From positions 1 through 39,137 of the forward strand of contig JAEZDN010000135.1 in assembly GCA_023433275.1 (NCBI GenBank): a stretch of 39,137 nt of DNA, in the 5' to 3' direction. Source of the stretch: Verrucomicrobiota bacterium. GTDB lineage: Bacteria; Verrucomicrobiota; Verrucomicrobiia; Opitutales; Opitutaceae. Below the pieces are notes generated by a model, which ran no database searches, was not told where the DNA came from, and was given only the letters and a program-made list of their open reading frames with translations. This document shows positions 1-7,530 of this stretch, one piece after another. The translations under genes were made by a program, and so were the position numbers. Every line of letters starts with the position of its first letter. Within the stretch, counting starts at the first letter, position 1.

Positions 1-1244
1 ACGTGCGACTGGGCGCTGGCCTGGGCGGCGTCGCCTTGGGCGCGGGCGGAGGCGTGGGCGGATTGCGCGGCTTCCTGGTCCGCGCGGGCGCTGGCCTGCT
101 GGGCCTGGGCGGCCTCGGCGGCGGCCTTGGCGTTGGCTTGCGCGGCCTCGGCTTGTTCGGCCTCGGCGCGGGTGGAGGACTGTTCCGCCTCGGTGGCCTC
201 GAGTTCAGCGCGTTTGCTTTCCTCCTCGGCGGTCGCGGCGGCGAGTTTCGCGCGTTCGGCTTCCGCGTTGGCTTGGTCGGCGGCGGCGGTGGCGCGTTTG
301 ATTTCCTCCTCGGTGGAATCAGCGGCGGCGATGGCCCGTTTCAGTTCCGCCTCGGCGGCGGCGGCCGCCTCGGTGGCGCGCTCACTCTCCTGCAGGGCCT
401 CGGCGGCGGCGGCGCGGGCGCGCTCGCTTTCCTCGTGGGCCCGGTCGGCTTCCGCGGCGGCGCGCCGGGCCGATTCCGTGGCTTCGGCGAGGAGCGATTG
501 GACCTTCAGGTTGGCTTGATGAACCTCCAGCGCTTCCTGGACGGCGCGTTCGTTGGCGGCGTGGGCTTCCGCGGCTTCGTTGATGGCGCGCTCGGCGGCT
601 TCGTCCGCTTCGGTGGCGCTGGCGCCGGCCAGGCGGCTTGATTCAGAGGCCTCGCGACCGGACTCGGCGGCTTCCTGGGCGTCGCGCAGGGCTTGCTCGG
701 ATGCGCGGGCGGCGTCCATGGCCTCCTGCACGGCGCGGGCGGAGGCCTCGGTGATCTGGTTCGCGGCATCTGCGGCCTGATCGGCATCCTGGGAAATTTG
801 CGAGAGGAGCGTCTGGACCCGCAGGTTGGCGTCGTGGGCTTCCTGGGCCTGTTCCTGGGCGCGCTGGCTCGCCTCGAGGGCGGCTTGCGCGTCGGCGAGG
901 GCGCGCTGGTTGGCGACGTCGGCGCTGGCCGCGCTGCCACCGGCGGAAGCGGAGGCCTCGGCCGCTTCCTGGGCCTCGGCGAGGGCGCGGGCCGAGGCGT
1001 TCGTGGCGTCCATGGCTTCCTGCAGGGCTCGGCCCGAGGCCTCGGCGGCGGACGCGGCTTGCTGCTGGGCCATGCTGGCGGCGGCGGCGGCCTGATCGGA
1101 CTGGAAATCGGCCTGGTTGGCGTGGGCCTCGGCGGCGTCCGCGTGGCCCTCGGCGCGGAGGCGGGCGGCTTCGGCGCCGGCGGCACTTTGTTCGGCGGCG
1201 GCGGCAGAGGCGGCGGCTTCGGCGGCGGGATCGGGAGTGGGCAT
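1..1244 (-). CDS. Alanine-rich coiled-coil protein, partial (C-terminus beyond window edge)
   Basis: Reading the minus strand from an ATG at 1244 gives 414 codons with no stop before the window edge, so the gene is 3'-truncated here. The product begins MPTPDPAAEAAASAAAA. It is dominated by Ala, Glu, Gln, Ser, Arg and Asp, has a single Phe, and has no Pro after residue 6 and no Trp, Tyr or Cys. This predicts one very long helix or coiled coil. Imperfect internal repeats are visible: RALQEAMDATNASARALAEA, RAVQEAMDAARASEQALRDA and RAVQEALEVHQANLKVQSLL. The pair ANLRVQTLLSQISQDA and ANLKVQSLLAEATESA is a second repeat type. The start lies 12 bases after the stop of the dynamin-like gene, so the two are probably co-transcribed. 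There is no signal peptide and no membrane segment in the visible part. The function is unknown; a scaffold or tether for the upstream membrane protein is inference only. Confidence 0.72.
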   Translation of the reverse strand, partial: MPTPDPAAEAAASAAAAEQSAAGAEAARLRAEGHADAAEAHANQADFQSDQAAAAASMAQQQAASAAEASGRALQEAMDATNASARALAEAQEAAEASASAGGSAASADVANQRALADAQAALEASQRAQEQAQEAHDANLRVQTLLSQISQDADQAADAANQITEASARAVQEAMDAARASEQALRDAQEAAESGREASESSRLAGASATEADEAAERAINEAAEAHAANERAVQEALEVHQANLKVQSLLAEATESARRAAAEADRAHEESERARAAAAEALQESERATEAAAAAEAELKRAIAAADSTEEEIKRATAAADQANAEAERAKLAAATAEEESKRAELEATEAEQSSTRAEAEQAEAAQANAKAAAEAAQAQQASARADQEAAQSAHASARAQGDAAQASAQSH

Positions 1245-1256
1245 GGGACGGTGGGG

Positions 1257-3191
1257 TTAGATTTTGCCTTGGTTGAAACGCTCGATCCAGGCCGCGAGCC
1301 ATTGGGCGCGGATGCGCTCGGCGTCCTTGAGGTTGGTTTGCAGGGTGATTATCTGGCTGGCCAGTTGGCGCAGGCGGGTGATCCGCTGGTCCATGGAGCG
1401 CGATTGGCCGGCCTGGCGTTTGCGGGTTTCCTCGAGATCGCGCTGACGCTGCTTGTCGAGTTTCTCCACGGCGGCATCGAGCTGCTGCTGCACGCCGCGC
1501 TGAACCTTTTGGAGCGTCCCATTGAGCAGGGTCATTTGCTCGCGGTGAAGATCCTGGATCACGCGGCGGAGCTCGGCGAGGACGCCGTCCTGCAGTTTCT
1601 CGACCTCCTTCTCGAGGATGAGGGCCTCGCGTTTGCGGAAGCTGACGTAGGTCCAGAGGAAGCCGATGACGAGCATGGGGATCATGAACGCCGCGAGGGT
1701 GGTGCGGAGATCCTGACCGCCGCCCTGGTCGCCGGTGAGAACGACGGCGCCGCCGAGGATGGTGCCGAGGATCATCATGCCCATGATTACCTGGCGGGCG
1801 GCGTTGAAGCGGGCGCCGAGGGTGGCACGCGGCAGTTCGCCCCGGTATCGAATCTCAGGGCGAGCGAGGCTGGAAATGGTTTCCCACAACGCGCCTTCGT
1901 CGGGCAACTCGGCGGCGAGGGCGGGTCGGGCGCCGATGGCGGACTCGATGGCGCGCTTGGCGTCGCGGATCGAGCAATCGACGCCCTCGGACACCTGGCG
2001 GAAATCCGTGGCCAGACGCTGGCGGGCGAGGTCGAGCACGGACGCGGTGAGCCGGGCCGCGGCGGCGGGGGCGAGGGTCAGTTTGATCGTGGATTCGCCC
2101 TCGACCTGGTCGAGGTCATCGACGGTCACGGAAGCGCAGGTGGCGCGGAGTTGCCGGTTGGTTTCGCCATCGGGTTGAAGGGCGGACTTGGCCTCGCGTT
2201 CGGCGGCCTTGAGGAGGCTGTCTAGTTCCTCGGCGAAGCGGGAGCGGATGGCGTCGGCGCTCTTGCGCAAGTCGGATTCGGATTCGGGGCCGGTGAGGCC
2301 CTCGCGGGCGAGGTTGAGGCGGTTGCCGAGCTGCCGTTGAACCTGCGCGGTTTCCTCGGCCATCAGGGTAAGGGACATGTCGAGCTGGCGGTGCAGGCGG
2401 GACTCGACGAGGTATTGGCGGAGTTCGCTGCCGGGCGCGGTGAGCAAGGCGAGGCGGGTGCGGAGCAGCTCGGTGCCGAGGCGGACGAGGCCGAGGCTCA
2501 GCGTCACCTTCCAGTTTTTCCACCACTCGTCGGCGGGACTGGCGGAGCCGGGCGCGGCGGTGGATGGCTGCATGACATTTTGCAGGCCGGTGACGTGGTC
2601 GAGGACGAGCTGGATGGTGGCGCGCTGGTCGGGCGTGAGCGCGGTGGTGCTGTCGCCGACGAGGAAGACCCAGTCGGCCTGGTCGGCGAGGGTGGAAAGG
2701 AGGGCGGGTTTCCGGTGCAGCGCGTCGAGGCTGTGCGGCACGAGAAGGCAGAGGCCGTTGAGGTGGGCGGGGGCCTTGAGTTTGACGCGCAGCGGCTCGA
2801 GGCTGTCGGTGTGGTCGGGCTGGAGGGCGTGGGATTGCTCGAGGGCGGTGAGGAAGGCGCCCGCGTCGTCGAATTCGCGCGAGCCCGCGCCGGTATCGAG
2901 GAGGAAGCCGCGTTCCTGCAGGAGGATTTCACTGAAGCCCAAGCGGGAAGGCACGACGACCTTGCAGACATTGTAGTCCTGGCCGATCACCTCGGACAGG
3001 AGCGCGGTCAGCACGTCGGGCTGGGCGGCGATGACGGCGGCGCGGACAGGTGGCGTGGGATCGCCGGCGAGCCACGTGAGTTTTTCCTGGAAGGGAGCGA
3101 CGGCGCGGCCGGCTTCAATTTCGCGAGCGATGTCCAGTGCCGCTTCCGCAATGCGGTGGCGGTGGCGTCGGGTTTCGGCGCAATAATCCAT
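1257..3191 (-). CDS. Dynamin-like membrane protein with degenerate GTPase domain (putative)
   Basis: This is a 644-residue protein of uncertain family. Residues about 50-205 have the spacing of a dynamin-type G domain: a strand and loop AAVIAAQPDVLTALLSEVIG where a P-loop would sit, CLLVPHSLD where DxPG would sit, and WVFLVGDSTTALTPDQR resembling the dynamin segment before the G4 region. The P-loop Gly-Lys-Ser and the switch-2 Asp-x-x-Gly are missing, so GTP binding looks lost. Residues 225-415 are long helices. Two hydrophobic segments (about 468-486 and 499-517) form a hairpin, followed by a charged coiled coil to the end. The G-like domain, helical stalk and membrane hairpin order is that of bacterial dynamin-like proteins. 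It heads a probable operon with the alanine-rich gene. The family assignment is inference; an unrelated coiled-coil membrane protein is the alternative. Confidence 0.55.
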   Translation of the reverse strand: MDYCAETRRHRHRIAEAALDIAREIEAGRAVAPFQEKLTWLAGDPTPPVRAAVIAAQPDVLTALLSEVIGQDYNVCKVVVPSRLGFSEILLQERGFLLDTGAGSREFDDAGAFLTALEQSHALQPDHTDSLEPLRVKLKAPAHLNGLCLLVPHSLDALHRKPALLSTLADQADWVFLVGDSTTALTPDQRATIQLVLDHVTGLQNVMQPSTAAPGSASPADEWWKNWKVTLSLGLVRLGTELLRTRLALLTAPGSELRQYLVESRLHRQLDMSLTLMAEETAQVQRQLGNRLNLAREGLTGPESESDLRKSADAIRSRFAEELDSLLKAAEREAKSALQPDGETNRQLRATCASVTVDDLDQVEGESTIKLTLAPAAAARLTASVLDLARQRLATDFRQVSEGVDCSIRDAKRAIESAIGARPALAAELPDEGALWETISSLARPEIRYRGELPRATLGARFNAARQVIMGMMILGTILGGAVVLTGDQGGGQDLRTTLAAFMIPMLVIGFLWTYVSFRKREALILEKEVEKLQDGVLAELRRVIQDLHREQMTLLNGTLQKVQRGVQQQLDAAVEKLDKQRQRDLEETRKRQAGQSRSMDQRITRLRQLASQIITLQTNLKDAERIRAQWLAAWIERFNQGKI

Positions 3192-3553
3192 TGAGCGGTT
3201 CGGCGGGCGGAGGTGAGCGGGGGCGGCGAGGGGGAGGCGGGCCGCGATGGTGTCAGAAAAGTTTCCGTTGAAGGGGAGGCAACGAGGAATCGTGACGAGG
3301 CGGGAAAACTTGAGCGGGTGGCAAGGGATTCCCCTAGGAACAGGGCCAAGTGGCCGGGTTTTCCGGAGACGACGCGCGGGAATGGTGTGCGCGGAGTTTG
3401 AAAATCACACGGCGGGGTCGCCGTGGCTCCAGTTTCGGATGGAGCGCGGGCAGCTCGCCTCCGGGAGGCGAAATGCCGGGTGAGGGCACCCGGCCCACAA
3501 CCGGGAGGCCGCGGGCCCTATACTGTGTGGGCGCTTTATCGGTTGCGGGCATG
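3192..3553. other. Gene-free spacer with repeats upstream of the dynamin-like gene
   Basis: No convincing gene is present. The stretch next to the dynamin-like start (3203-3241) is very G-rich on the plus strand. Farther right are a copy of a GGGGTCGCCG-type repeat (3411-3432), a small hairpin with TCGCCTC/GAGGCGA arms (about 3455-3471) and a REP-like hairpin (3472-3500). The spacer must also hold the promoter of the dynamin-like gene, but I see no clear -35/-10 pair. Confidence 0.6.
3472..3500. repeat. REP-like palindromic repeat, copy 1
   Basis: A perfect 8-bp stem, GCCGGGTG (3475-3482) and CACCCGGC (3487-3494), closes a 4-base AGGG loop. The 29 bases from 3472 to 3500 are identical to 7462-7490, in the same orientation, and both copies lie between genes. 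Confidence 0.8.
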
Positions 3554-3579
3554 AAAAAGGCGCCGGGGTGCGGCGCCTT
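3554..3579 (-). terminator. Rho-independent terminator of the pdh operon
   Basis: On the minus strand the stem AAGGCGCC/GGCGCCTT, with a 7-base loop, runs into five T residues. It sits about 36 bases beyond the pdhC stop and so ends the pdhA-pdhB-pdhC transcript. Confidence 0.8.
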
Positions 3580-3614
3580 GGGAAGGGTTGCGGGCGGGTC
3601 CCCCGCGCGGCAGC

Positions 3615-5021
3615 TCAGACCAGGAGGAGCGCTGGTTTTTCCAGGAGATCTTTCAACGCGCCGAGATATTGTGCTCCCACTGCGCCGTCGAAGACGCGGT
3701 GGTCGCAGCTCAAGGTCATCGTCAGCGTTTGCCCGGGGACGATCTGGCCGTTCTTCACGACGGGTTTCGCGACGGTGGTGCCGACGGCGAGGATCGCGGC
3801 GTTGGGCGGGTTGATGATGGCGGTGAAGCGCGGGATGCCCATCATGCCGAGGTTGGAAACGCAGAAGGTGCCGCCGGTGTAGTCGTTCGGGGCGAGCTTC
3901 TTGTCCTTGGCCTTCTTGCCGAGCGCCTTCACCTCGGTGCTGATCTGGAACACGCTCTTGAGATGCGCGTCGCGGACGACCGGGGTGATGAGGCCATCCT
4001 CGAGCGCGACGGCGAAGGCGACGTGCGCCGCGCCGTGGTGGCGGATGTGCGAGCCTTCCCAGGAGCTGTTGACGGTCGGGACGCGGCGGAGGGCCTCGGC
4101 GCTGGCCTTGAGGATGAAGTCGTTGACGGAGAGTTTGACGCCTTGCGATTCGAGGCCGGTGTTGAGCTGGGCGCGGAGGGCGAGCAGAGGCTCGGCGTCG
4201 ATCTCGATGTCGAGGTAAACGTAAGGGATGGTGGTCGTGGACTCGACCATGCGCTTGGCGATGACGCCGCGCATCGTGGAGACGGGCACGGTGCGGTCTT
4301 CCTGGACGGGGCCGCGGGAGGAACCTGAAACCTGAGGGCTGAAACCGGAGGATGCGGCAGACCGCGGCGGGGTCGCCGCAGCTCCAGGGGCGGGCTTCAA
4401 CTTGGTGGGGTCGGCGACGGCGCCGAGGATGTCGGCCTTGACGATGCGACCGCCGGGGCCGGTGCCGGTGACGCGGGAGGCGTCGAGGCTGTGCTGGGCG
4501 GCGACCTTCCTGGCGAGGGGGGAAATCTTGAGGCGACCACCGGCGGCCTCGGAGGGCGCGGGCGGCGGGAGGACATCGGCTTCCTTCTTGTTGCCGCCCT
4601 CGGTTTGGGGCTTGGCGGGGGAGGAGGAAACGGACGGCGCGGCGGCCGGGGTGGCCTCGGCTTCGAGTTTCTTTTCGGTGGGGGCGGCGGACGTCGCGGG
4701 CGCGGCCTCGCGGGAGCTCGGCCCTCCAGAAGACGGGGCGTCGCCCTTGGGGGCGGAAGCGGCGGGGGCGTCGACGGTTTCGCCGGGTTTGCCGATGGCG
4801 CAAAGACCGGCGCCGATGGCGACTTGGGAGCCGGCGGGGGCGAAGATCTTGATCAGCGTGCCGGTGAAGAACGACTCGAGTTCCATGGTCGCCTTGTCGG
4901 TCTCGACCTCGGCGAGCATGTCACCGGACTTGACGGCGTCGCCTTCCTTTTTGAGCCATTTGACCAGCGTGCCCACGGTCATGGTGTCGCTGAGTTTGGG
5001 CATTTCGATGATGTCGGCCAT
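3615..5021 (-). CDS. pdhC: Pyruvate dehydrogenase E2, dihydrolipoamide acetyltransferase
   Basis: This 468-residue protein transfers the acetyl group from lipoyl-lysine to CoA and forms the core of the pyruvate dehydrogenase complex in the cytoplasm. The N-terminal lipoyl domain (about 1-80) has the ETDKATME motif with lipoyl-lysine at K43. A peripheral-subunit binding domain follows (about 163-199, LKISPLARKVA). The catalytic domain (about 240-468) ends with DHRVFDG, giving catalytic His441 and Asp445. It is the third gene of the operon, 133 bases after pdhB. The Ala/Pro/Ser linkers at about 85-160 and 200-240 contain stretches matching intergenic repeats elsewhere in the window, which is unusual. 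A related 2-oxoacid dehydrogenase E2 is possible, but the MPKLSDTM start and the two-gene E1 favour pyruvate. No E3 gene (lpd) is in the window. Confidence 0.95.
   Translation of the reverse strand: MADIIEMPKLSDTMTVGTLVKWLKKEGDAVKSGDMLAEVETDKATMELESFFTGTLIKIFAPAGSQVAIGAGLCAIGKPGETVDAPAASAPKGDAPSSGGPSSREAAPATSAAPTEKKLEAEATPAAAPSVSSSPAKPQTEGGNKKEADVLPPPAPSEAAGGRLKISPLARKVAAQHSLDASRVTGTGPGGRIVKADILGAVADPTKLKPAPGAAATPPRSAASSGFSPQVSGSSRGPVQEDRTVPVSTMRGVIAKRMVESTTTIPYVYLDIEIDAEPLLALRAQLNTGLESQGVKLSVNDFILKASAEALRRVPTVNSSWEGSHIRHHGAAHVAFAVALEDGLITPVVRDAHLKSVFQISTEVKALGKKAKDKKLAPNDYTGGTFCVSNLGMMGIPRFTAIINPPNAAILAVGTTVAKPVVKNGQIVPGQTLTMTLSCDHRVFDGAVGAQYLGALKDLLEKPALLLV
4366..4387. repeat. Intergenic-type repeat inside the pdhC linker
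   Basis: These 22 bases match 20 of 22 with the intergenic stretch 3411-3432 (core GGCGGGGTCGCCG, then GCTCCAG). Here they are translated on the minus strand as part of the E2 linker (around residues 213-219). A neighbouring stretch, 4323-4345, carries AACCTGAAACCTGA, a spacer-like sequence also partly echoed near 38856. Confidence 0.6.
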
Positions 5022-5154
5022 GGGAGGAGCGCGCCTGCGGCGCGCGGTTAAGAGTTAAGTGTTATTGGTGAATGGATCGGTCAGCGGTCGCGGTTATCGG
5101 CATCGTTGGGTCGGTCCTGATAACCGATAACGAATAACCAACAACTCTTTGGTG
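5022..5154. repeat. pdhB-pdhC spacer with AT-rich inverted repeat
   Basis: The 133-base spacer contains arms AAGAGTT..GTTATT (about 5049-5075) and AATAACCAACAACTCTT (about 5135-5151), facing each other. The spacer is AT-richer than its surroundings and shares the AATAACCAA core with the pdhA-pdhB spacer. Confidence 0.55.
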
Positions 5155-6132
5155 TCATTTCATGACGCCAAGGGCCGCCTGGTAGATGCGGTCGACGGTG
5201 GGGAGCTGGAGTTTTTCGACCGGCGGGGAGTAGATGGCGGGGGCGTCGACGGAGTTCACGCGCATCACCGGGGCATCGAGGTGGTCGAAGGCTTTTTCCT
5301 GGATGAGGCAGGCGACCATGGCGCCGACGGAGCAGAAGGGCTTGGCTTCCTCGACGTAGAGGACGCGGTTGGTTTTCCGGACGGAGGCGAGGATGGTTTC
5401 CTCGTCGAGCGGGCGGATCGAGCGGAGGTCGACGACCTCGGCGTTGATGTTGTGTTTTTCCTTCAGGAGGTCGGCGGACTTGAGGGCCATCTGGATGGCG
5501 CGGCCGTGGCCGATGATGGAGAGGTCGGTGCCCTCGCGCATGACCCTGGCGGAGCCGAGCGGGATCAGGTGCTCGCCGTCGGGCACCTCGCCGGTCTCGC
5601 CGTAGAGGAGGGTGTTCTCAAGAAAGATGACAGGATCGTTGTCGCGAATGGCGGACTTGAGCAGGCCCTTGGCGTCGGCGGGGGTGGAGGGGACGACGAC
5701 CTTGATGCCGGGGTGATAGGCGGCGATGGACTCGGGGGTGTGCGAGTGGGTGGCGCCGACGTTGGTGCCGCCGTTGGCGGGGCCGCGGAGGACGATCGGG
5801 CAGTTGATGAGACCGCCGGACATGTAGCGGACGTTGGCCGCGTTGTTGAAGATCTGGTCGAAGGCGACGGAGTAGAAACTGAAGAACATCAGTTCCATGA
5901 CCGGGCGCATGCCGAGCATGGAGGCGCCCAGGCCGACGCCGATGAAGCCGGCCTCGGAGATGGGGGTGTCGATGATGCGCTTCTCGCCGAATTTCGCGAG
6001 GAGGCCCTCGGTGACCTTATAGGCGCCGTTGAACTGCGCGACCTCCTCGCCCATGATGACGACGTTGGGATCGCGTTCGAGTTCCTCGGCCATGGCGTGG
6101 CGCAGGGCTTCGCGGTAAGTGATGACGGGCAT
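5155..6132 (-). CDS. pdhB: Pyruvate dehydrogenase E1 component, beta subunit
   Basis: This 325-residue subunit pairs with PdhA to decarboxylate pyruvate on thiamine diphosphate and pass the acetyl unit to E2. Family features include MGEEVAQFNGAYKVTEGL near the N-terminus, the ISEAGFIGVGLGASMLGMRP segment, and the transketolase C-terminal domain with VVDLRSIRPLDEETI. The frame is open 26 codons upstream to 6210, but that extension is encoded by the repeat-bearing spacer and has no family resemblance. I therefore place the start at the ATG at 6132, which gives MPVITYREAL and the usual length. It is the middle gene of the operon, 107 bases after pdhA and 133 before pdhC. No clear Shine-Dalgarno sequence precedes it. 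Confidence 0.95.
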   Translation of the reverse strand: MPVITYREALRHAMAEELERDPNVVIMGEEVAQFNGAYKVTEGLLAKFGEKRIIDTPISEAGFIGVGLGASMLGMRPVMELMFFSFYSVAFDQIFNNAANVRYMSGGLINCPIVLRGPANGGTNVGATHSHTPESIAAYHPGIKVVVPSTPADAKGLLKSAIRDNDPVIFLENTLLYGETGEVPDGEHLIPLGSARVMREGTDLSIIGHGRAIQMALKSADLLKEKHNINAEVVDLRSIRPLDEETILASVRKTNRVLYVEEAKPFCSVGAMVACLIQEKAFDHLDAPVMRVNSVDAPAIYSPPVEKLQLPTVDRIYQAALGVMK

Positions 6133-6239
6133 GGGAAGTGAAGTTATTTGTGATGAGTGATTGGTTATTCGGCGGGGGATGGAGGGGAAGGTCAGGGGAC
6201 TAATAACCAATAACCTTCATCCAACCGCGCCGCAGGCGC
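6133..6239. repeat. pdhA-pdhB spacer with ATTGGTTATT inverted repeat
   Basis: The arms GATTGGTTATT (about 6159-6169) and AATAACCAATAACC (about 6200-6213) are complementary and flank a G-rich centre. The same AATAACC(A)A core is in the pdhB-pdhC spacer, so both operon spacers appear to carry members of one repeat family. Confidence 0.6.
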
Positions 6240-7331
6240 TCAATTGAAGAACAGGGTGCCCTTGGATTTGCGGTCGGCGGGGTTGTCGGCCTCCCAGTAG
6301 ACATCCTTTTGGATGTCATCGACGGTCGGGTAGGGGCTGGCCTCGGCGAATTGCGCGGAGTTCTCGGCCTCGGCGCGGGCGGATTCGTCGATCTGCGCGA
6401 TGATCTCCTCGTTGAGCACCTTTTCGGCGAGGAGGGCGTTCTGGCAGAACATGAGGGGGTCGCGGGTGGACTTGTATTCCTCGATCTCCTTCTTGTCGCG
6501 GTAGGTGGTATCGGGATCCGCGACGGAGTGACCGCGGTAGCGGTAGGTGCGAATCTCGAGGACGCTGGGGAGGTGTTTGTCACGCGCGAGCTTGAGGGCG
6601 CGGTCGACCTTGTCGCGGACTTCGAGGACGTCGTTGCCGTTCTCGATGATGTCCCAATTCATGCCGTAGCCCTCGGCGCGTTGGGCGAGGCTCGGGCCGG
6701 CGGAGGAGCGTTGCTGGGAAGTACCCATGGAGTAACCGTTGTTCTCGACGATGAAGACGACGGGCAGGGACCAGAGGGCGGCCAGATTGTAGGATTCGTG
6801 GACCGCGCCCTGGTTGACGGCGCCGTCGCCCATGAACGCCATGCAGGCGCCCTTGCGGCCTTGGTATTTGAGGGCGAAGGCGATGCCGGCGCCGAGCGGG
6901 ATTTGTCCGCCGACGATGCCGTGGCCGCCCCAGAATCGGCGGGAGGGATCGAAGTAATGCATGGAGCCGCCCTTGCCCTTGGAGCAACCGGTGTACTTGC
7001 CGTAGTTTTCGGCCATCATCTCGTTCATGCCCATGCCGACGGCGAGGCCGTGGCCGTGGTCGCGATAGGCGGTGATGATATGGTCGTCATCGCCCATGAC
7101 GGAGACGCAGCCGACGGCGACGGATTCCTGGCCGATGTAGAGGTGCAGGAAGCCGCCGATCTTACCCTGCTGGTAGCTGCGGAGACAGCGTTCCTCGAAG
7201 CGGCGGATGCGCACCATGTCGCGGTAAAGGGCGATCAATTCGTCGTGCCCGAGCTTGGCGTTGATGTGGGCCGTGCGGGCATTGTACCCGGCGTCTTCGG
7301 CTTTCTTAGGGGAGGGCGATTTCTTGCTCAC
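6240..7331 (-). CDS. pdhA: Pyruvate dehydrogenase E1 component, alpha subunit
   Basis: This 363-residue thiamine-diphosphate enzyme subunit is the first gene of the operon. The cofactor-binding signature starts at GDG (168-170) and ends at the NN pair (197-198). RYRGHSVADPDTTYR is the conserved phosphorylation-loop region of E1-alpha. FHLYIGQES-type sequence (FLHLYIGQESVAVG) and GKGGSMHYF are also typical. The frame is open to 7490, but the first 53 codons come from a repeat-containing spacer. The GTG at 7331 (VSKKSPSPKK) gives the usual family length and is preferred; no good Shine-Dalgarno is present, so the exact start is uncertain. Upstream lies an AT-rich stretch that probably holds the operon promoter, with inverted GCCAAAG/CTTTTGGC arms at 7384 and 7411 that could be an operator. 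Confidence 0.93.
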   Translation of the reverse strand: MSKKSPSPKKAEDAGYNARTAHINAKLGHDELIALYRDMVRIRRFEERCLRSYQQGKIGGFLHLYIGQESVAVGCVSVMGDDDHIITAYRDHGHGLAVGMGMNEMMAENYGKYTGCSKGKGGSMHYFDPSRRFWGGHGIVGGQIPLGAGIAFALKYQGRKGACMAFMGDGAVNQGAVHESYNLAALWSLPVVFIVENNGYSMGTSQQRSSAGPSLAQRAEGYGMNWDIIENGNDVLEVRDKVDRALKLARDKHLPSVLEIRTYRYRGHSVADPDTTYRDKKEIEEYKSTRDPLMFCQNALLAEKVLNEEIIAQIDESARAEAENSAQFAEASPYPTVDDIQKDVYWEADNPADRKSKGTLFFN

Positions 7332-7461
7332 AGGAAATATTTCGAGTTTAAAGTAATATCTGGACGAGTAATTCCCTCTTTTAGCCAAAGTAGGGGAATG
7401 ACAAGAGAAACTTTTGGCAGTCGCGGATTTGCCAGAGGGGGTGCAGGGTGCTGATGGGCGG

Positions 7462-7490
7462 AATGCCGGGTGAGGGCACCCGGCCCACAA
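7462..7490. repeat. REP-like palindromic repeat, copy 2
   Basis: The 29 bases are identical to 3472-3500, including the 8-bp stem and AGGG loop. It lies in the spacer upstream of pdhA. Confidence 0.8.
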
Positions 7491-7530
7491 TCTTGAGACA
7501 GGCGAATCTGATGGATGAACAGCCGGGCGC

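Noticed and set aside
693..2225. 510-codon open frame on the plus strand across both left-end genes
   Set aside because: Gly/Leu/Ala-rich product without domain pattern; it is the antisense of the alanine-rich and dynamin-like genes and exists because GC-rich third positions exclude stops.
3334..4803. 489-codon minus-strand frame overlapping pdhC
   Set aside because: Arg/Pro-rich shadow frame; pdhC in another frame has full domain structure.
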